DNA of 64,000 nucleotides from Polyangium spumosum (lineage in GTDB: Bacteria; Myxococcota_A; Polyangia; Polyangiales; Polyangiaceae): the NCBI RefSeq assembly GCF_009649845.1, contig NZ_WJIE01000022.1:55044-119043 (forward strand), read 5' to 3'. Below the pieces are notes generated by a model. That model was not told the origin of the DNA. It ran no database searches and saw nothing but the letters and a program-made list of their open reading frames with translations. Of this stretch, positions 1-9,504 are shown one piece after another. How positions within the stretch are numbered: the first letter of the stretch is position 1; every line of letters begins with the position of its first letter. Position numbers and translations under genes: made by a program.

Positions 1-2
1 GC

Positions 3-1727
3 GGCTCCGAGCCGTGTGTCGTGCCTCAAGATTGCGTCGACGCCGACCCCTGCACGACCGACACCTGCGTGGGCGGCGTCTGTCAGAACGGGCCCCGCGA
101 CGACGACGAGGACGGCTTTCCCCCGCTCGCCTGTGGCGGCGGGGATTGCAACGACCTGAACCCCAAGGTGTTCCCGGGCAGCCCCGAGGTATGCACCGAC
201 GCGGCCGACAACGACTGCAACGGCGTCGCCGACTGCGCGGATCCCGCCTGCCAGAACGCGCCCACCTGCGGCTGCGTCCCCTCGCCGGGCGGCGAGGCCT
301 GCGCGAACGGCGTGGACGACGACTGCGACACGATCGTCGATTGCTTCGACAGCGATTGCGCGGGCACGCCGGCGTGCGGCTGCAAGCCGAGCGAGGGGCT
401 CGATTGTGACAACGGGTTCGACGACGACTGCGACGGCAGCATCGACTGCGCCGATCCGGACTGCTTCGGCTCCACCGCCTGCTCGTGCCAGGCGAAGGCC
501 GAGCTCTGCGACAACAAGGCCGACGAGGACTGTGATCTGCTCGTCGACTGCGCCGATCCCGATTGTTTCGGCGTCTTCCCTTGCGCCTGCCAGCCGCCGG
601 GTTCGCCCGAGGTCTGCACGGGCGGCGTCGACGAGGACTGCGACAAGCTCGTCGACTGCGCCGACCCGAGCTGCTTCGTCTCGCCGGCCTGCCAGACGTG
701 CACGGCCGAGGTCTGCGACGACGGCAAGGACAACAACTGCGACAACAAGATCGACTGCGCCGATCCGGCGTGTTTCTTCGCGCCGAACTGCGCGCCCAAG
801 CCCGAGGTCTGCAACAACGGGCTCGACGACGACAACGACACGCTCGTCGATTGCCAGGATCCCGACTGCGCGAACAACCCGATCTGCGTGCTCCAGCAGG
901 CGAACTGCCTCTCGCCGAAGCTCATCCCGGGCACGGGGACGTACACGGGCGACACGACGGGCAACGTGAGCGAGACGAAGGGCGTCTGCGGCGGGGACGC
1001 GGGCGAGGCCGTGTTCTATTTCGTGCTGAACCAGCCGTCGCGGGTCTACCTCGACTCCATCGGGACGAGCTTCGACTCGGTGCTCTACGTGCGCACGGGC
1101 AAGTGCAACTCGGGCAAGGAGATCGGCTGCGACGACGACAGCGCGGGCGTCACCTGGTCGGCGAAGCTCGAGTTCACGCTGCTCTATCCGGGCACGTATT
1201 ACGTGTTCCTCGACGGATACACGATCGACCCGGAGCTCGGCGCGAACGAGGGGCCCTTCGTGCTCAACGTGGAGATCGAGCCGAACCCCAAGGAGAAGTG
1301 CGACGACGGGAAGGACAACGACGGCGACGTCTACGTCGATTGCGCCGATCCGGATTGCACGAGCGTCGGGTTCTGCGCGACGTGCCTCGGGGGCGGGCCC
1401 GGCAAGCCCGAGTTCGGCACGGCCGCCTGCAAGAACGGCCTCGACGACGATTGCGACGGGACCGTCGACTGCGCCGACGACGACTGCAGCGCGAGCGATT
1501 ATTACGTGACCGAGTGCTGCGACGGCGTCGACGAGAACGGCAACGGGATCCCCGACGACTTCAACTGCCGCTGCGCCTCGGACGCCGACTGCCCCGGCGG
1601 GCAGGTCTGCTACACCCACACCGCGTTCGCCTGCGGCATCCCCTGCACGCAGTACTTCGGCGACGTCTGCCCGTTCGTCGCCGCCGGTTCATATTGTAAT
1701 TCCGCGACAAACCAATGCGAGTTCTGA
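3..1727 (+). CDS. MopE-like secreted Cys-rich protein, 5' partial
   Basis: The frame is open to the left edge (codons from base 3), so the true start, and any signal peptide, lies outside the window; GTG at 21 is only internal. Nine copies of a roughly 22-residue unit of the form E-x-C-x-x-G-x-D-D-D-C-D-x-x-x-D-C-x-D-x-x-C are visible, seven in the N-terminal half and two after residue ~420. These match the putative metal-binding repeats of MopE-type proteins. Between them (residues ~290-415) lies a beta-sandwich-like stretch with VFYFVL, DSVLYVR and GTYYVFLDG, typical of a bacterial pre-peptidase C-terminal (PPC) domain. The tail is a compact Cys-rich module ending in CNSATNQCEF. There is no C-terminal sorting helix. 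Probably an extracellular or surface protein with metal- or calcium-binding repeats; ligand and role are unknown. Confidence 0.85.
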   Translation, partial: GSEPCVVPQDCVDADPCTTDTCVGGVCQNGPRDDDEDGFPPLACGGGDCNDLNPKVFPGSPEVCTDAADNDCNGVADCADPACQNAPTCGCVPSPGGEACANGVDDDCDTIVDCFDSDCAGTPACGCKPSEGLDCDNGFDDDCDGSIDCADPDCFGSTACSCQAKAELCDNKADEDCDLLVDCADPDCFGVFPCACQPPGSPEVCTGGVDEDCDKLVDCADPSCFVSPACQTCTAEVCDDGKDNNCDNKIDCADPACFFAPNCAPKPEVCNNGLDDDNDTLVDCQDPDCANNPICVLQQANCLSPKLIPGTGTYTGDTTGNVSETKGVCGGDAGEAVFYFVLNQPSRVYLDSIGTSFDSVLYVRTGKCNSGKEIGCDDDSAGVTWSAKLEFTLLYPGTYYVFLDGYTIDPELGANEGPFVLNVEIEPNPKEKCDDGKDNDGDVYVDCADPDCTSVGFCATCLGGGPGKPEFGTAACKNGLDDDCDGTVDCADDDCSASDYYVTECCDGVDENGNGIPDDFNCRCASDADCPGGQVCYTHTAFACGIPCTQYFGDVCPFVAAGSYCNSATNQCEF

Positions 1728-1885
1728 GCCGGGCCCGAGGCGGCCGGCGCCCCTCGACGCGACCGACGCGACCGACGCGGGCGTCGAGGTACCGGATCAG
1801 CCCGCTCCGGAACTCCCCGACGTAGGTTCAGGATCTTCACGGGTTTCGCGCCTGGCCCCGAGCGGGGAAGAATCTCCCGCAAATC

Positions 1886-4237
1886 ATGGATCGTGCTGGA
1901 CATTGGGAGGGGGATTCTGGGACCGACCTCTTCTTCACCTCGGACGCTCGATCCTCGGTTGGCCACGAGGAGAGCCGGGCTCCCGCGCCGCGAGGCGACA
2001 CGCACGCCTGCAGCGCCCGGAGGCGGCTCGCGTGCCTCGAAGAGATCACGATCGCGCTCCTCACGGCGACCAGCGAGGACGCCGTCGCGAAGGTGATCCT
2101 GGAGCTCGGCGCGGCCGCGCTGGGGGCGAGCGCGGCGCTCGTCGCGCTGATCGAGGACGATACGCTCGTGATCCTCGACGTGAAGGGGATGTCCGAGGAG
2201 ATGCTCTCGTCGTGGCGGCGGCACCCGCTCGACGCCTCGACGCCGATCGCGATGGCCGTACGAACGCGGGCGCCCGTCTTCTTCGAGACCGAAGCGGAGT
2301 GGGCGGCCATCTGTCCGGACGCCGCCAGGCGGGCCACGATCGGCCCGCGAGGCCCGCGCATCGCGGTCCCCTTGATCGTGGGGGATCGGGTCCTCGGCGG
2401 GCTGGGCTTCAGCTTCACGAGCAACGTGCGCTTCTCCGAGGAGGACCGCGCGCTCGCCGTGACGCTCGGCCGCCAGTGCGCGCTCGCCCTCGATCGAGCC
2501 CGCCTCGAAGGCGCCGAGCGGAAGGCTCGCGCCGACCTCACGCTGCTCGCGCGGCGGCTCGATCACCTGCACCGCACGACGGCCGCGCTCGCCGCCGCCC
2601 GCACGCCGCTCGACGTCGCGCGCGTGGTCGTGGGCGACGCGCGCGCGGCCCTCGCGGCGGATCGCGCCATGCTGGTGATCCCCTCGCGGGACGGGCAGAG
2701 CCTCGTCTCGCTCGCACACGAGGGCGAGGCGCCGTTCGCGAGCGAGCGGCCGGCGTTCCCGCTCGACGTGGACATCCCGCTCACGGTCGCCTTCCGCACG
2801 GGCGAGCGCCTGTGGCTGCCGTCGAGGGCCGCGATCGAGGCGCGGTTCTCGCCCGCGGCCTGGGGCAGCGCGGCCTTGCCGGGCTCGGTGCTCTGCTCCC
2901 CGCTGGTCGCGCGGGGTTGCGCGCTCGGCGTGCTCATCTTCGGCTGGAGCGCCGAGGACGCGCCGGACGAGGAGGGCGCTTCGATCGTCGAGGAGCTCGT
3001 GCAGACGAGCGCGGTCGCGCTCGATCGGGCGCTCATGCATGCGCACGAGGACGGCAGCGTGCAGTGCCTGTCCATCTGCATGGACATCCGCGAGCGCAAG
3101 CAGGCCGAGTCCGAGCTGCGCCGCGCCTACGAGGTCGCGCGTGACGCCGATCGGCGCAAGGACGAGTTCCTCGCGCTGCTCGGGCACGAGCTCCGGAACC
3201 CGCTCTCGCCGATCCTCACGGCGCTCTACCTGATGCGCCTCAAGGGCGGCGCGAGCGGCATCGAGCGCGAGCGCGAGGTCATCGAGCGGCAGGTCCAGCA
3301 CCTCATCTCGCTCGTCGACGACCTGCTCGACGTCTCTCGCATCACGCGTGGCAAGATCCAGCTCAGCACGCGGCCCCTGGAGATCGCCCGCGTCTTCTCG
3401 CGCGCCATCGAGATCGCGAGCCCGCTCTTCGAGCAGAAGCGGCACGAGCTCCGCGTGGACGTGCCGGCCGAGGGGCTCGTCGTCGACGTGGACGAGACCC
3501 GCATGGCGCAGGTCCTCGCGAACCTGCTCACGAACGCGGCCCGGTACACGGACGCGGGCGGGCACATCGCGGTCGCGGCGCGGCGCGAGGGGGCCGAGGT
3601 CGTGCTCTCCGTGCGCGACGACGGCTGCGGCATCACGCCCGAGATGTTGCCGGTGATCTTCGACCTCTTCGTGCAGGGCGCGCGCGGCGCCGATCGCGCG
3701 GGCGGCGGGCTCGGGCTCGGGCTCGGTCTCGTCCGGAGCCTGGTCAAGCTGCACGGGGGCGTGGTGAACGCGCGCAGCGAGGGCCCCGGGAAGGGCAGCG
3801 AGTTCGAGGTGCGCCTGCCTGCGCTCTCGCCTCGCCGCGCGTCTTCGCCGGAGCTGCCGCCGCTCGTCTCGCCGCGGCTCGGCGAGGCGCGGCGCGTGCT
3901 CGTCGTGGACGACAACCTGGACGCGGCGCAGATGCTCGCCGAGGTGCTCACGAGCCATGGCCACGAGGTCGAGCTCGCGCACGACGGCCCGCAGGCGCTC
4001 GCCGTCGCCGAGGTGTTCCGGCCCGAGATCGGCATCCTCGACATCGGCTTGCCGGTGATGGACGGTTACGAGCTCGCGCTCGAGTTACGCGCGGCCCACG
4101 GGGACGACCTCACGCTCGTCGCGGTGACCGGTTACGGCCAGGAGCACGACAAGCGCCGCGCCTTCGACGCGGGTTTTTCCCGGCACTACGTCAAGCCCGT
4201 CGCGACCGACGCGCTCTTGCGCGAGGTGTTTTCTTGA
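1886..4237 (+). CDS. Soluble hybrid sensor histidine kinase (GAF-GAF-HisKA-HATPase-REC)
   Basis: 783 residues, no signal peptide or membrane segment, so a cytoplasmic sensor. Two GAF-like domains (about 50-210 and 225-390) precede a short piece reading MDIRERKQAESEL, which is the usual tail of a PAC motif although no PAS domain is in front of it. HisKA carries the phospho-acceptor His434 in LLGHELRNPLSP. HATPase_c shows the N box (LANLLTNAARYTDAGG), G1 (VRDDGCGI) and a Gly-rich G2 (GGGLGLGLGLV). The C-terminal receiver has DD in VVDDN, Asp719 in ILDIGLP, Thr in VTGYG and Lys in YVKPV, so it should accept phosphate. The ATG at 1886 is the first start in frame with the GAF region. No dedicated output regulator lies next to it, so its partner is unknown. 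Confidence 0.9.
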   Translation: MDRAGHWEGDSGTDLFFTSDARSSVGHEESRAPAPRGDTHACSARRRLACLEEITIALLTATSEDAVAKVILELGAAALGASAALVALIEDDTLVILDVKGMSEEMLSSWRRHPLDASTPIAMAVRTRAPVFFETEAEWAAICPDAARRATIGPRGPRIAVPLIVGDRVLGGLGFSFTSNVRFSEEDRALAVTLGRQCALALDRARLEGAERKARADLTLLARRLDHLHRTTAALAAARTPLDVARVVVGDARAALAADRAMLVIPSRDGQSLVSLAHEGEAPFASERPAFPLDVDIPLTVAFRTGERLWLPSRAAIEARFSPAAWGSAALPGSVLCSPLVARGCALGVLIFGWSAEDAPDEEGASIVEELVQTSAVALDRALMHAHEDGSVQCLSICMDIRERKQAESELRRAYEVARDADRRKDEFLALLGHELRNPLSPILTALYLMRLKGGASGIEREREVIERQVQHLISLVDDLLDVSRITRGKIQLSTRPLEIARVFSRAIEIASPLFEQKRHELRVDVPAEGLVVDVDETRMAQVLANLLTNAARYTDAGGHIAVAARREGAEVVLSVRDDGCGITPEMLPVIFDLFVQGARGADRAGGGLGLGLGLVRSLVKLHGGVVNARSEGPGKGSEFEVRLPALSPRRASSPELPPLVSPRLGEARRVLVVDDNLDAAQMLAEVLTSHGHEVELAHDGPQALAVAEVFRPEIGILDIGLPVMDGYELALELRAAHGDDLTLVAVTGYGQEHDKRRAFDAGFSRHYVKPVATDALLREVFS

Positions 4238-4275
4238 GGGTGGGGGAAGGGGAGGGAGGGGTGAGGGGAGGGCGA
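4237..4275 (+). other. G-tract-rich intergenic stretch (possible G-quadruplex)
   Basis: Directly after the kinase stop codon the top strand has six or more runs of three or more G separated by one to three bases. It lies between two converging genes. A G-quadruplex is possible but only inferred from the G spacing. Confidence 0.4.
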
Positions 4276-4301
4276 TCGGGACGACGCCCGCGTCGAGCGT
4301 C

Positions 4302-5294
4302 TCAGAAGTGGATGTGAACGCCGCCCTTGGGGCCCCTGCCCCTGTGCTTCCACTTCCATTTGCCCTTGCCCTTGCCCTTGCCGACGACGATGACGCCGGG
4401 GGTGGGGACGACGACGACCGGGGCCCAGTTCGCCACGACGAACAGGCCCACCACGGGCGCGCTCGGGCCCACGACGACGACGTGGCCGGGGTGCCAGCCG
4501 CAGAGCACGGTGACGGGCGGCGACGCGTCCTCCGGGTGGAGCACGACCGTGAGCTTGTGCGGGTTCGTCTTCACCACGAGTTTGCCGGTGAAGAAGAGGC
4601 CCTTCGGCTCCGGGGCGAGCTCGACGTACTCCGGCGCGCTCGCCACGACCGCGACCTTCACCTTGCGCTTGCCGACGGGGATCGGCTTGAGTTCGTCGTC
4701 GAGCACGTAGACGCGTGTCTCGCCGGTCTTCGCGTCGGCCGCGATCTCCAGGAGATCGTCGCCCGCGACCTGGAGCACGCCGCCGTTCGGGCCCTTCTTG
4801 CCCTCGGGGATCTTCACCTCGGCGTTGAGCTTCGCGGTCGCGACGAGCTCGTGCGTGCCACCCCTGGGCACGAACAGCGTGCTCTTCAGGGGTTTGCCCT
4901 CGACCTGGACGTCGTAGCTGACCTCGGTGAGCTCATCCTCGAGCTTGGGGATGTCGGCCGTGTGGACGCCGGCCTTCGCGTCGAAGACGAGCTTCGCGCT
5001 CACGGGCTCGGCGCCCTTGCGCGCGGGCCTGACGCTGACGGTGCCGGTCACCTTGTCGTCGAGCGGCTGGCCGTCCGGCGTCTTGAAGCGGGCCTTCACC
5101 TTGCCTTCGGGCGCGACGGCCCAGGTCACGGTCGCCGCCTCGTGTTGCTCCGTGATCGCGTCGTCGGCCGCGATGTTCTCGGCCGTCACCTCGGCCTCGA
5201 TCTTGTCTTCCTTCTTCGAGCACGCGGGCAGCGCCGCCACGGCGGCGAGGGTGAGCGCGACGAACGTGGAGTGCAGGAGCTTTTCGAGTCGCAT
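4302..5294 (-). CDS. Lipoprotein of unknown function with Lys-rich tail
   Basis: 330 residues from ATG at 5294, chosen because AGGA lies eight bases upstream and the protein then opens with MRLEKLLHSTFVALTL, a signal peptide ending in the lipobox LPAC. Starts further upstream would place a charged extension before it. The middle alternates short beta-rich segments (GKVKARFKTPDG, VSYDVQVEGKPL, LVVKTNPHKLTVVLHPED) and looks like tandem Ig-like or CopC-like sandwiches. The C-terminus has a hydrophobic Val-rich stretch followed by a GKGKGKGKWKWKH-type basic tail. No family is recognised. It converges with the histidine kinase gene. Confidence 0.8.
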   Translation of the reverse strand: MRLEKLLHSTFVALTLAAVAALPACSKKEDKIEAEVTAENIAADDAITEQHEAATVTWAVAPEGKVKARFKTPDGQPLDDKVTGTVSVRPARKGAEPVSAKLVFDAKAGVHTADIPKLEDELTEVSYDVQVEGKPLKSTLFVPRGGTHELVATAKLNAEVKIPEGKKGPNGGVLQVAGDDLLEIAADAKTGETRVYVLDDELKPIPVGKRKVKVAVVASAPEYVELAPEPKGLFFTGKLVVKTNPHKLTVVLHPEDASPPVTVLCGWHPGHVVVVGPSAPVVGLFVVANWAPVVVVPTPGVIVVGKGKGKGKWKWKHRGRGPKGGVHIHF

Positions 5295-5437
5295 CCCGGA
5301 CATCCTACCCAGATTCCCGCCGCCGCGCGATATCCACGACGCCGGATCCTTGCCATTTTCGACTCGGCAGACTGCGCGGGGTGACAATCACGCCTGGTCA
5401 CTGGAATGGTCAGTGGCCGGCTCCCCGTGCCGGGACA

Positions 5438-6502
5438 TCAGATTTGTCGTTTGCGGACGGACCAGACGAAGCCGTCGTAGAAAAAATGCATGAGGGCCAC
5501 GGTCTGGACGAGGCTCCACATGGCGCGGCTCTCGTCGGACGTGATTTCGGCGAGCGCCCCGTAGGCGAGGGTCACGCTGACGAACACGGCGGCCGCGATC
5601 GGCGCGCCGGCGCGGGATCGCCGGAGCCCGAGCCGCTCGACGAGCACGCGCCGCTCCGACCACCAGACGAGGCCGAAATACTGCACCGCGTGGAAGAGGT
5701 TCATGATGAGGAAGGCCTGCCCGAAGGGGTTCCAGCCCCAGGCCCAGATCGAGCAAATGCCCGTCGTGACGAGCAAAAACACCTTCGGAAAGCTCACGGC
5801 GTGGCCGCGCCGCGCGAGGCGGACGTAGGCGAGCACGTAATAGGCGAGGAAGAGGCCTCCCCCGAGGATCACGGCCAGGGCGACGCTCCGCTGGTGGGTC
5901 GCCATCACGACGGGGATCTCCGTGAGGAAGAGGGCGCCGACGTCCTCGAAGAGCTCGAACCTCTGGAAATGCGTGAGCATCGTGGCGCCAGAGACGATGG
6001 GGCCCGCGTACAGGAGGAGGTTCAGGCCGAGATCGAGGCCGCGGAGGGCCGTGGGGTCATTGCCCTGGTTGCGCTCGTAAATGCGCCCGAGGCCGAAGGT
6101 CTGCAGCGCCGAGTGATAAACATCCCAGAAGGTGACGAGCACCGTGGTGATCACCACGGCCCACATCGAGGTCATCATCGCGGCGAACGCGGCGATCGGG
6201 ACGACGAGGAAGCGGAAGCGGTGGCGCGGGAAGACGTCCGGGTTGAGGTGGCTGCGGACGAACACCGCGACGAGGTGGGCGTTCACCACGACGCCGAGCA
6301 GGAGCGCGCTCCAGGTGACGCGCTTGCCGGCGAGCCAGAATCGATCGTCCGCGATCCAGGTGCCCGAGACGAGCGCGCCGACGAGCACCGAGGCGATCGG
6401 CGGGAGCAGGAAAAACACCCAATCGTAGACGGGCCCCGCGATGTAGGCGGATCGAGCCCTGGTGACGCCCTCGGGGCTGATCGTCGCGCTCTGCGTGGTC
6501 AT
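5438..6502 (-). CDS. Polytopic membrane protein with conserved His motifs
   Basis: 354 residues with about nine or ten hydrophobic segments and no cleavable signal. Polar motifs sit at membrane-segment ends: DVYHSALQTFGLGR, LFHAVQYFGLVWW and LMHFFYDGFVWSVRK. His/Gln/Asp residues repeated this way suggest a metal- or cofactor-binding site inside the membrane (inference; family not identified). The ATG at 6502 overlaps the stop of the upstream membrane protein by four bases, so the two are translationally coupled and probably act together. The motif HFxxDxxVW resembles those of other uncharacterised bacterial integral membrane proteins; an intramembrane oxidase or hydrolase is conceivable but unproven. 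Confidence 0.8.
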   Translation of the reverse strand: MTTQSATISPEGVTRARSAYIAGPVYDWVFFLLPPIASVLVGALVSGTWIADDRFWLAGKRVTWSALLLGVVVNAHLVAVFVRSHLNPDVFPRHRFRFLVVPIAAFAAMMTSMWAVVITTVLVTFWDVYHSALQTFGLGRIYERNQGNDPTALRGLDLGLNLLLYAGPIVSGATMLTHFQRFELFEDVGALFLTEIPVVMATHQRSVALAVILGGGLFLAYYVLAYVRLARRGHAVSFPKVFLLVTTGICSIWAWGWNPFGQAFLIMNLFHAVQYFGLVWWSERRVLVERLGLRRSRAGAPIAAAVFVSVTLAYGALAEITSDESRAMWSLVQTVALMHFFYDGFVWSVRKRQI

Positions 6503-7221
6503 GGCGCGTCCGCGGCCTCGGCTGCGGGCTCGGCGGGCGCTTCGGGGGCCGCGGCGAAGCGCAACGTGACGCCCTTCTCCGCGAGGTGGTCCACGAGCCA
6601 GAGCAAAAACAGGTTGATCCCGAGCATCTCCAGCGACTCTTCGACCGCGTCGATGAGGCCGTAGCCGAGGTTGTGCGAGCCATGCTGCTCGGTCCAGTAC
6701 CCGAGCGGCAGCTCCATCCCCACCGCGCCGCCCACGTAAATGGCGCCCGCGACGAGGAACCGGAGGCTCGTCCGCCGCGGCAGGTGGCGCAGGAACGGCA
6801 CGTACGAGAGGCCCACGACGAGCACCACGATCGCGGCCGGGATCACCCAGCTGAAATAGAGGACGCCCGAGAGCTGGAAGAAGGTGCCGGCCATTTCGTG
6901 AAACTGGAACACCTCATCCACGGCGATGTAGGCGAAACCCGCGGCGAGCACCCACCAGTGCGCGGCGAAACGCTCGCCCGCTCGCCGCGCGGCCGCGGCG
7001 GCGATCATGAGCAGGAGCGAGGTGAACCCGAGGAGCGCCGACGTGTAGAACGTCGGCACGTTGCCCTCGTAGCTCATCGAGAAAAATGGCACGAACCCGG
7101 AGCGGCTCGGGAGCCCATAGACCGGCCGGAGCACCTCCACGAGCACGCCCGCGAGCACGACGAGGCCGAGGGGCACGAAAAGGAGGGGCCGGAGCCGCGA
7201 TTTCGACAGGACGACGTCCAT
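6499..7221 (-). CDS. Polytopic membrane protein with DExxxFHE motif
   Basis: 240 residues, about seven hydrophobic segments. Two acidic motifs stand out: AVDEVFQFHEM after the third segment and DAVEESLEMLG near the last. Such paired DE/HE motifs recur in a widespread but uncharacterised bacterial membrane family and could form an intramembrane metal site (inference). The C-terminal 30 residues are Ala/Pro/Glu-rich and cytoplasmic-looking. First gene of a two-gene unit, overlapping the next gene by four bases (ATGA). It is divergent from the methyltransferase gene, with about 120 bp between them for promoters. Confidence 0.8.
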   Translation of the reverse strand: MDVVLSKSRLRPLLFVPLGLVVLAGVLVEVLRPVYGLPSRSGFVPFFSMSYEGNVPTFYTSALLGFTSLLLMIAAAAARRAGERFAAHWWVLAAGFAYIAVDEVFQFHEMAGTFFQLSGVLYFSWVIPAAIVVLVVGLSYVPFLRHLPRRTSLRFLVAGAIYVGGAVGMELPLGYWTEQHGSHNLGYGLIDAVEESLEMLGINLFLLWLVDHLAEKGVTLRFAAAPEAPAEPAAEAADAP

Positions 7222-7343
7222 CGGGGTGCCTTTACGCTCGCCCTTCGATCGAGCCCATCATGCACCCGCGCGACGCCCGCGCGCAAGCCTCGTGTTCGTG
7301 GTATCTCAGGTACGTGCACGACGGTCGTCCCAGCATCACATCC

Positions 7344-8195
7344 ATGGGCGTGGCCACGATCCGGGCGCTCTACACCGAGCTGCCGGAGCCTGTCGGCGTG
7401 GCGCGTGATCCCATCGCGGGCGCGATCCTCCCGCGGCCCCTCTCGTTCGCGGCGCGCCTCGCCTCTCGCGCCTCCTCCGAGCGTTCGGCCGAGCGCGTAC
7501 ATCACGCGCTCGGGCTCGCGTCGCTCGGCATGACGTACCACGTCGCGCTTCGGACGCGGGCGATCGACGACGCGCTCCGCGACGCCCTTTCGAGGGGCGT
7601 GCGGCAGCTCGTGGTGCTCGGCGCGGGCCTCGACGGCCGGGCGTATCGGATGGACGAGCTCGCGGGCGCGGCCGTGTTCGAGGTGGATCACCCGAGCACG
7701 CAGCGCGACAAACGAGCGCGCCTGCGAGGCGCGCGGATCGAGCCCAGGGCGCGCGAGGTGCGGCTCGTGTCCGTCGATTTCGAGCGTGACGAGCTCGGCG
7801 CCTCGCTCGCGCGGGAAGGTTTTTCCGCGGACGAGCCCTCGTTCTGGATATGGGAGGGCGTCACGGTGTATCTGACGCGCGCGGCCATCGCCGGCACGCT
7901 CTCTGCCGTGGGCGCGGCGAGCGCGCCGGGCAGCCGGATCGCGCTCACGTACGTGCCTCCGCGGGAGCCATGGCTCGAGCGGGCGCTGCTCGCGGGCGGG
8001 CGGGTCTTGGCGCGTGTGATCGGCGAGCCCATTCGTGGGTTCGTCACGCCCGAGGAGGTCGCCGCGCTCGGCCGGGAGGCGGGGCTCTTCGTCTCCAGCG
8101 ACGAGGGCGCGGACGAATGGTCCCGGCGGTACTGGTCGAGCGAGTACGAGGGCATATTCGAATGGGAGCGCCTCGTGATCCTGGAGCGGCGCTGA
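7344..8195 (+). CDS. SAM-dependent methyltransferase, LCMT-like (TIGR00027 type)
   Basis: 284 residues from ATG at 7344. Homologues begin near this point; an in-frame ATG at 7260 would add a low-complexity leader and is less likely. The SAM-binding loop LGAGLDGRAYRM (~residues 90-102) and the following VFEVDHPSTQRDKR are diagnostic of the leucine-carboxyl-methyltransferase-like family that includes mycobacterial PKS-associated O-methyltransferases. The acidic IWEGVTVYL segment (~170) is also typical. Substrate unknown; members are often placed in secondary metabolism. The gene ends nine bases before a lipoprotein gene, so the two may be co-transcribed. Confidence 0.85.
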   Translation: MGVATIRALYTELPEPVGVARDPIAGAILPRPLSFAARLASRASSERSAERVHHALGLASLGMTYHVALRTRAIDDALRDALSRGVRQLVVLGAGLDGRAYRMDELAGAAVFEVDHPSTQRDKRARLRGARIEPRAREVRLVSVDFERDELGASLAREGFSADEPSFWIWEGVTVYLTRAAIAGTLSAVGAASAPGSRIALTYVPPREPWLERALLAGGRVLARVIGEPIRGFVTPEEVAALGREAGLFVSSDEGADEWSRRYWSSEYEGIFEWERLVILERR

Positions 8196-8204
8196 GATCG
8201 GCCG

Positions 8205-9500
8205 ATGAAGACCCACCTTGCCTTGTTTGTATTCGTCTCCGGCCTCGCGGGCTGCGGCTCCGTGGTCGATACCGGCGGCAGCACCTCGACCGCGGCGAGC
8301 AGCGGGAGCGGCGGTGACGGAGGCATTGGCGGCGGATCGTCCGGCGCCGGCGGATTCGGCGCAGGTCCCTCGGCGCCGTGTGTGCCGGCCGAGGGGCCGG
8401 AGGGGCCACCGTCGCCGCTCTGCGGCCCGGGTGCGACGCCTTGCCAGGTCCTCCACGACGAGCTGCTCCCCGTCCCGCCCGCGTTCCGGAACGACGCGCC
8501 GGCGCTCTCGCTCGGCGCGTCCTGCCAGCCGCAAATCCTCTTCTCGTCGGCCGAGAATGGACAGTACAATGGGTTTTACGCGGCACGCAAGGCCCCGGGC
8601 GACTGGCAGGTGAGCCCGACACCTTTTGCCATGGCCACGGCCGGGCTCGTGTCGGTCGGCGCGGGTTTGCCGGTCGCGCTCGTCAATGATGGGGCGTTCG
8701 GGGCTTCGCTCTGGTCGTTCACGGCGGAGGGGTGGGTCCTCGTCGCGGATGTCCCGGCGGCCGGCACGCACCTCGCGCGGGGATTCGCGCTCGGCAAACA
8801 CGGCGAGCTCTTCGCCGGCTTTCGTGGACCCGGCGACGAGCTCCTCTTCGGGAGGTATGGTTCGTCCTGGAACGTCGAGGCGCTCGGCGGGACACCCTCG
8901 CCGTTCGCGGTCGCGGTCTCGCCCGAGGGCGTGCCGCACATGGTGGCGTGGGAGGCCAAGAGCGGCGCGTGGGCGCTCCACTGGCACGCGCCGCCGCTCC
9001 CGGACGAGATTCTCCTGCCCCTCGAGGGCAGCTTGCTCGCGGACCTGCAGCGCCCCGCGCTGGCGGTGACCGCGGCCGACGAGGTGAACCCCGAGGGGAG
9101 ACCGCACGTCCTTCATCTGACTCCGGTTCCACCCGAAATCCCGGGCCCCGAGCTCGAGCTCTCGTACGCGACGCGCACGGGGGAGCATCATTGGACGCAG
9201 TGGCCCATCGAGCCCGTCGAGCCGGGGACCACGGTGATCCCGCTCGGGATCGTCACCGACGGGGCGGCCTCCGTGCGGCTCTTTTATGCACGCTCGAAGT
9301 TCGACGCGCCCTCCGCGGGGCAGCTCGTCGTGGCCTCGCGGGATCCGAGCTTCGGGCTCTCGCAGGCCGTCGTGGCGGAGGGCTTCTCCCCGATCGGCGC
9401 CACGTTCGAGCGCGACGGGGCGGGCCGCATTCACGTCGCGCTCTACGAGTTCCACGCGACGAGCGACATCGGCGTCCGATACCTCGTCCTCGGGCCCTGA
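8205..9500 (+). CDS. Secreted lipoprotein, probable beta-propeller
   Basis: 431 residues. MKTHLALFVFVSGLAGC is a signal peptide with lipobox LAGC, followed by a Gly/Ser/Ala-rich linker (residues 22-60) as in many myxobacterial surface lipoproteins. The rest consists of repeated beta-strand units such as PVALVNDGAFGASLWSF, LFAGFRGPGDELLFGRY and IHVALYEFHATSDIGVRY, as in BNR/sialidase-like propellers with no catalytic residues visible. It starts nine bases after the methyltransferase stop. It ends four bases from the convergent TonB-receptor gene, leaving no room for a conventional terminator. Function unknown. Confidence 0.8.
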   Translation: MKTHLALFVFVSGLAGCGSVVDTGGSTSTAASSGSGGDGGIGGGSSGAGGFGAGPSAPCVPAEGPEGPPSPLCGPGATPCQVLHDELLPVPPAFRNDAPALSLGASCQPQILFSSAENGQYNGFYAARKAPGDWQVSPTPFAMATAGLVSVGAGLPVALVNDGAFGASLWSFTAEGWVLVADVPAAGTHLARGFALGKHGELFAGFRGPGDELLFGRYGSSWNVEALGGTPSPFAVAVSPEGVPHMVAWEAKSGAWALHWHAPPLPDEILLPLEGSLLADLQRPALAVTAADEVNPEGRPHVLHLTPVPPEIPGPELELSYATRTGEHHWTQWPIEPVEPGTTVIPLGIVTDGAASVRLFYARSKFDAPSAGQLVVASRDPSFGLSQAVVAEGFSPIGATFERDGAGRIHVALYEFHATSDIGVRYLVLGP

Positions 9501-9504
9501 TACC

